From CBDCME01 sp965218865 (GTDB lineage: Bacteria > Pseudomonadota > Alphaproteobacteria > JAAXGF01), in NCBI GenBank assembly GCA_965218865.1, contig CBDCME010000036.1, positions 1 through 25,289 of the forward strand: a DNA stretch of 25,289 nucleotides, in the 5' to 3' direction. Made by a program: the position numbers and the translations under genes. The notes below the pieces were generated by a model that was given only the letters and a program-made list of their open reading frames with translations, did not search any database and had not been told where the DNA came from. Position 1 is the stretch's first letter. Every line of letters begins with the position of its first letter. Positions 24,084-25,289 of the stretch are shown here, piece after piece.

Positions 24084-24325
24084 AGCTACCGCCGATTCGC
24101 CCAGGTGATTTTCTCAAGGAGGATCTGGAAACACGCGGCATATTGCCGACACATCTTGCCAAGTCGATAAAACTGCCTTCGAACCGGGTCACTCAGATCA
24201 TCGCCGTGAAACGCAAAATTACGGGTGATACAGCCCTGCGGCTCGGTGACTATTTCGGAACGGGCGCCCAAGTCTGGATGAATTTGCAAAGTCGAGTTGG
24301 CTTTGGCGCGGCAGGCTTCCGGTGA
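24071..24325 (+). CDS. higA: HigA-type antitoxin, C-terminus frameshifted
   Basis: The 84-residue helix-turn-helix protein belongs to the HigA/VapI group. It opens MAMLKLPPIRPGDFLKEDLE, has the recognition unit THLAKSIKLPSNRVTQII, then KRKITGDTALRLGDYFGT and VWMNLQ. After NLQ the frame ends quickly in SRVGFGAAGFR, whereas a different frame continues as VELALARQASGESIGQLP, which looks like the native tail. A one-base indel near 24292 is therefore likely. The DNA-binding part is intact and could still repress. Its toxin partner is broken. An 8-residue-per-arm-free hairpin ATTGCC-AAC-GGCAAT lies shortly after the stop. Confidence 0.75.
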   Translation: MAMLKLPPIRPGDFLKEDLETRGILPTHLAKSIKLPSNRVTQIIAVKRKITGDTALRLGDYFGTGAQVWMNLQSRVGFGAAGFR

Positions 24326-24418
24326 GTCTATTGGCCAATTGCCAACGGCAATCGATAGGGAATCGTCTTGCCGCCCATCCATCCATGGATCGGGCCGGGC
24401 CCTCGGCCAGCATTGATT

Positions 24419-24985
24419 TTAACCTTCGGGCGTCACGGCGGAGACGATCTCGTCGAAGATGTCCGGGCGCTCGAGGGTGCGGGCGATGATCATGGCGCCT
24501 TCGAGGGTGGCGAGGGTGGCAAGGGCCCGGCGGCGCGCTTGGGTGGAGCCGGGGGCCGAGGGCTCGTCGAGGCGCGAAAACACGGCCTCGAGCCAGTCGA
24601 TGTTGCGCTCGAAAAAGATCCTGGCCTCGTCCGCGACGGCCGCCGGGAGCGAGTCGATTTCGGCGCCCAGCATGCCGCACAGGCACATCTGGCCATCCTC
24701 GACGAGGGCCCGGCGGAAGCCGCCAACATAGCTTTCGAGCAAGGCAGCGGGTGCGGTCCTTGGGTCCGTCGGATCGCCGACCGCGGCGAGAAAGCGGTCG
24801 GTGTAGCGCCGCGCCAGGGCCGCGCCGAGGGCGCCCTTGGTCGGGAAATGATAGTGGACGCTGGCGCTCTTGATGCCGACCCGCGCCGCGAGATCGCGGA
24901 AACTGAAGCCGTTGAACCCCTGGGTCCGGGCGAATCCCTCCGCCGCGTCGAGGACTTCCTTCGCCTTGCCCGTCGGCCACCCCAT
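24419..24985 (-). CDS. TetR/AcrR-family transcriptional regulator
   Basis: The 188-residue repressor has a TetR helix-turn-helix at residues about 8-52 (FSFRDLAARVGIKSASVHYH then FPTKGAL). The C-terminal ligand domain contains MCLCGMLGAEIDSLP around residues 100-114, a cysteine pair region common in one group of AcrR-like proteins. The ATG at 24985 is placed 5 bases after GGAGG; the ATG directly before it is only 2 bases away. Two palindromes upstream are likely operators. The cupin gene lies upstream in the same direction, ending 78 bases before this start, and is a candidate co-regulated gene. The inducer is unknown. Confidence 0.9.
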   Translation of the reverse strand: MGWPTGKAKEVLDAAEGFARTQGFNGFSFRDLAARVGIKSASVHYHFPTKGALGAALARRYTDRFLAAVGDPTDPRTAPAALLESYVGGFRRALVEDGQMCLCGMLGAEIDSLPAAVADEARIFFERNIDWLEAVFSRLDEPSAPGSTQARRRALATLATLEGAMIIARTLERPDIFDEIVSAVTPEG

Positions 24986-24996
24986 CATCGCCTCCA

Positions 24997-25025
24997 ATAA
25001 CACGTTATCGTCTATCTATTGATAG
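24997..25025. promoter_or_regulatory. Two palindromes upstream of the TetR gene
   Basis: ATAAC-AC-GTTAT (24997-25008) and CTATC-TATT-GATAG (25012-25025) are perfect 5-bp-arm inverted repeats 3 bases apart, just before the TetR start. This AT-rich patch in GC-rich DNA fits a TetR operator overlapping its promoter. The role is inferred. Confidence 0.55.
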
Positions 25026-25063
25026 GGGCCGAGGAAGGAAAGGCAAGCGGAACGTCGCGGGGA

Positions 25064-25289
25064 TCAATGGGCCACGTCGGCAAACGACGGGCCGGTGGAT
25101 CTTTCCTGGTGTAGGTGTCCTGTCTTCAGGTACATCGTGCCGCCCTCCGTACCGACGGGTGCATGGACGCTTCCGGCGGGGTTTCGGATCCAGGTTCCTT
25201 TCGGATAGCGGCCGTGCTCGTCCTCGAGGACGCCGTCGAGCACCAGGATTTCCTCGCCTCCGGGATGTGGCTGGAACCTCGTACCGGGC
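25064..25289 (-). CDS. ChrR-type cupin domain protein (partial)
   Basis: The leftward frame runs in from the right edge and stops at 25064-25066, giving 75 residues of the C-terminal part. HPGGEEILVLDGVLEDEHGR followed by YPKGTWIRNPAGSVHAP is a cupin of the ChrR group, with the metal-binding H-x-G-x(2)-E pattern and a second histidine in VHAP. ChrR cupins occur in zinc-dependent anti-sigma factors and as stand-alone proteins that sense or detoxify reactive species. The N-terminus is outside the window, so it is not known whether an anti-sigma domain is present. It is upstream of and in the same direction as the TetR gene. Confidence 0.85.
   Translation of the reverse strand, partial: PGTRFQPHPGGEEILVLDGVLEDEHGRYPKGTWIRNPAGSVHAPVGTEGGTMYLKTGHLHQERSTGPSFADVAH

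Noticed and set aside
23942..24325. A single 127-residue protein joining a HigB fragment to HigA
   Set aside because: The join arises from a frameshift in the toxin remnant. The antitoxin has its own ATG at 24071 and the usual HigA N-terminus.

Overview
The window comes from a GC-rich alphaproteobacterium, most likely a Rhodospirillales relative. This is inferred from gene content: NDUFA12 with a DUF2155 protein beside an mlaD gene, a GcrA-like protein with a zinc ribbon, a DUF6362-type protein, and the order aroQ-accB-accC-aat facing DUF2155-small gene-mlaD-NDUFA12. All assignments were made by reading the sequence; no database search was run.

Layout. 1-1719: the end of an unidentified gene, then fumC. 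1860-8902: a rightward block with a TetR/WHG regulator behind a perfect operator-like palindrome, a three-domain Aas protein (LplT-like flippase, PlsC acyltransferase, acyl-ACP synthetase), a broken duplicate of the start of the next gene, a DUF2339 membrane protein, and a CREST/ceramidase-type membrane hydrolase. The theme appears to be membrane lipid remodelling. 8903-12049: an accessory island with two gene remnants, a secreted winged-helix-like protein, two proteins sharing an identically spaced zinc ribbon, a DUF6362-type protein, and a divergent S24 (CI-like) repressor. This looks like the regulatory end of a prophage or integrative element. 12205-15157: translationally coupled aroQ-accB-accC-aat (shikimate pathway, acetyl-CoA carboxylase biotin subunits, N-degron transferase). 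15085-16612, opposite strand: NDUFA12, mlaD, a conserved small gene and DUF2155, with a good promoter.

16771-22493 is an insertion-sequence island. It holds one IS5-family element, then two essentially identical 2080-bp ISAs1-family elements in direct orientation, 9 bp apart. Each ISAs1 transposase carries a DUF4338 domain at its N-terminus, the domain of DruA from the Druantia anti-phage system. This domain fusion is the most interesting feature of the window.

22494-25289: a long ArsM-type arsenite methyltransferase with its terminator, a nested inverted-repeat element, a decayed higB with a nearly intact higA, a second TetR regulator with two palindromes, and the end of a ChrR-type cupin gene.
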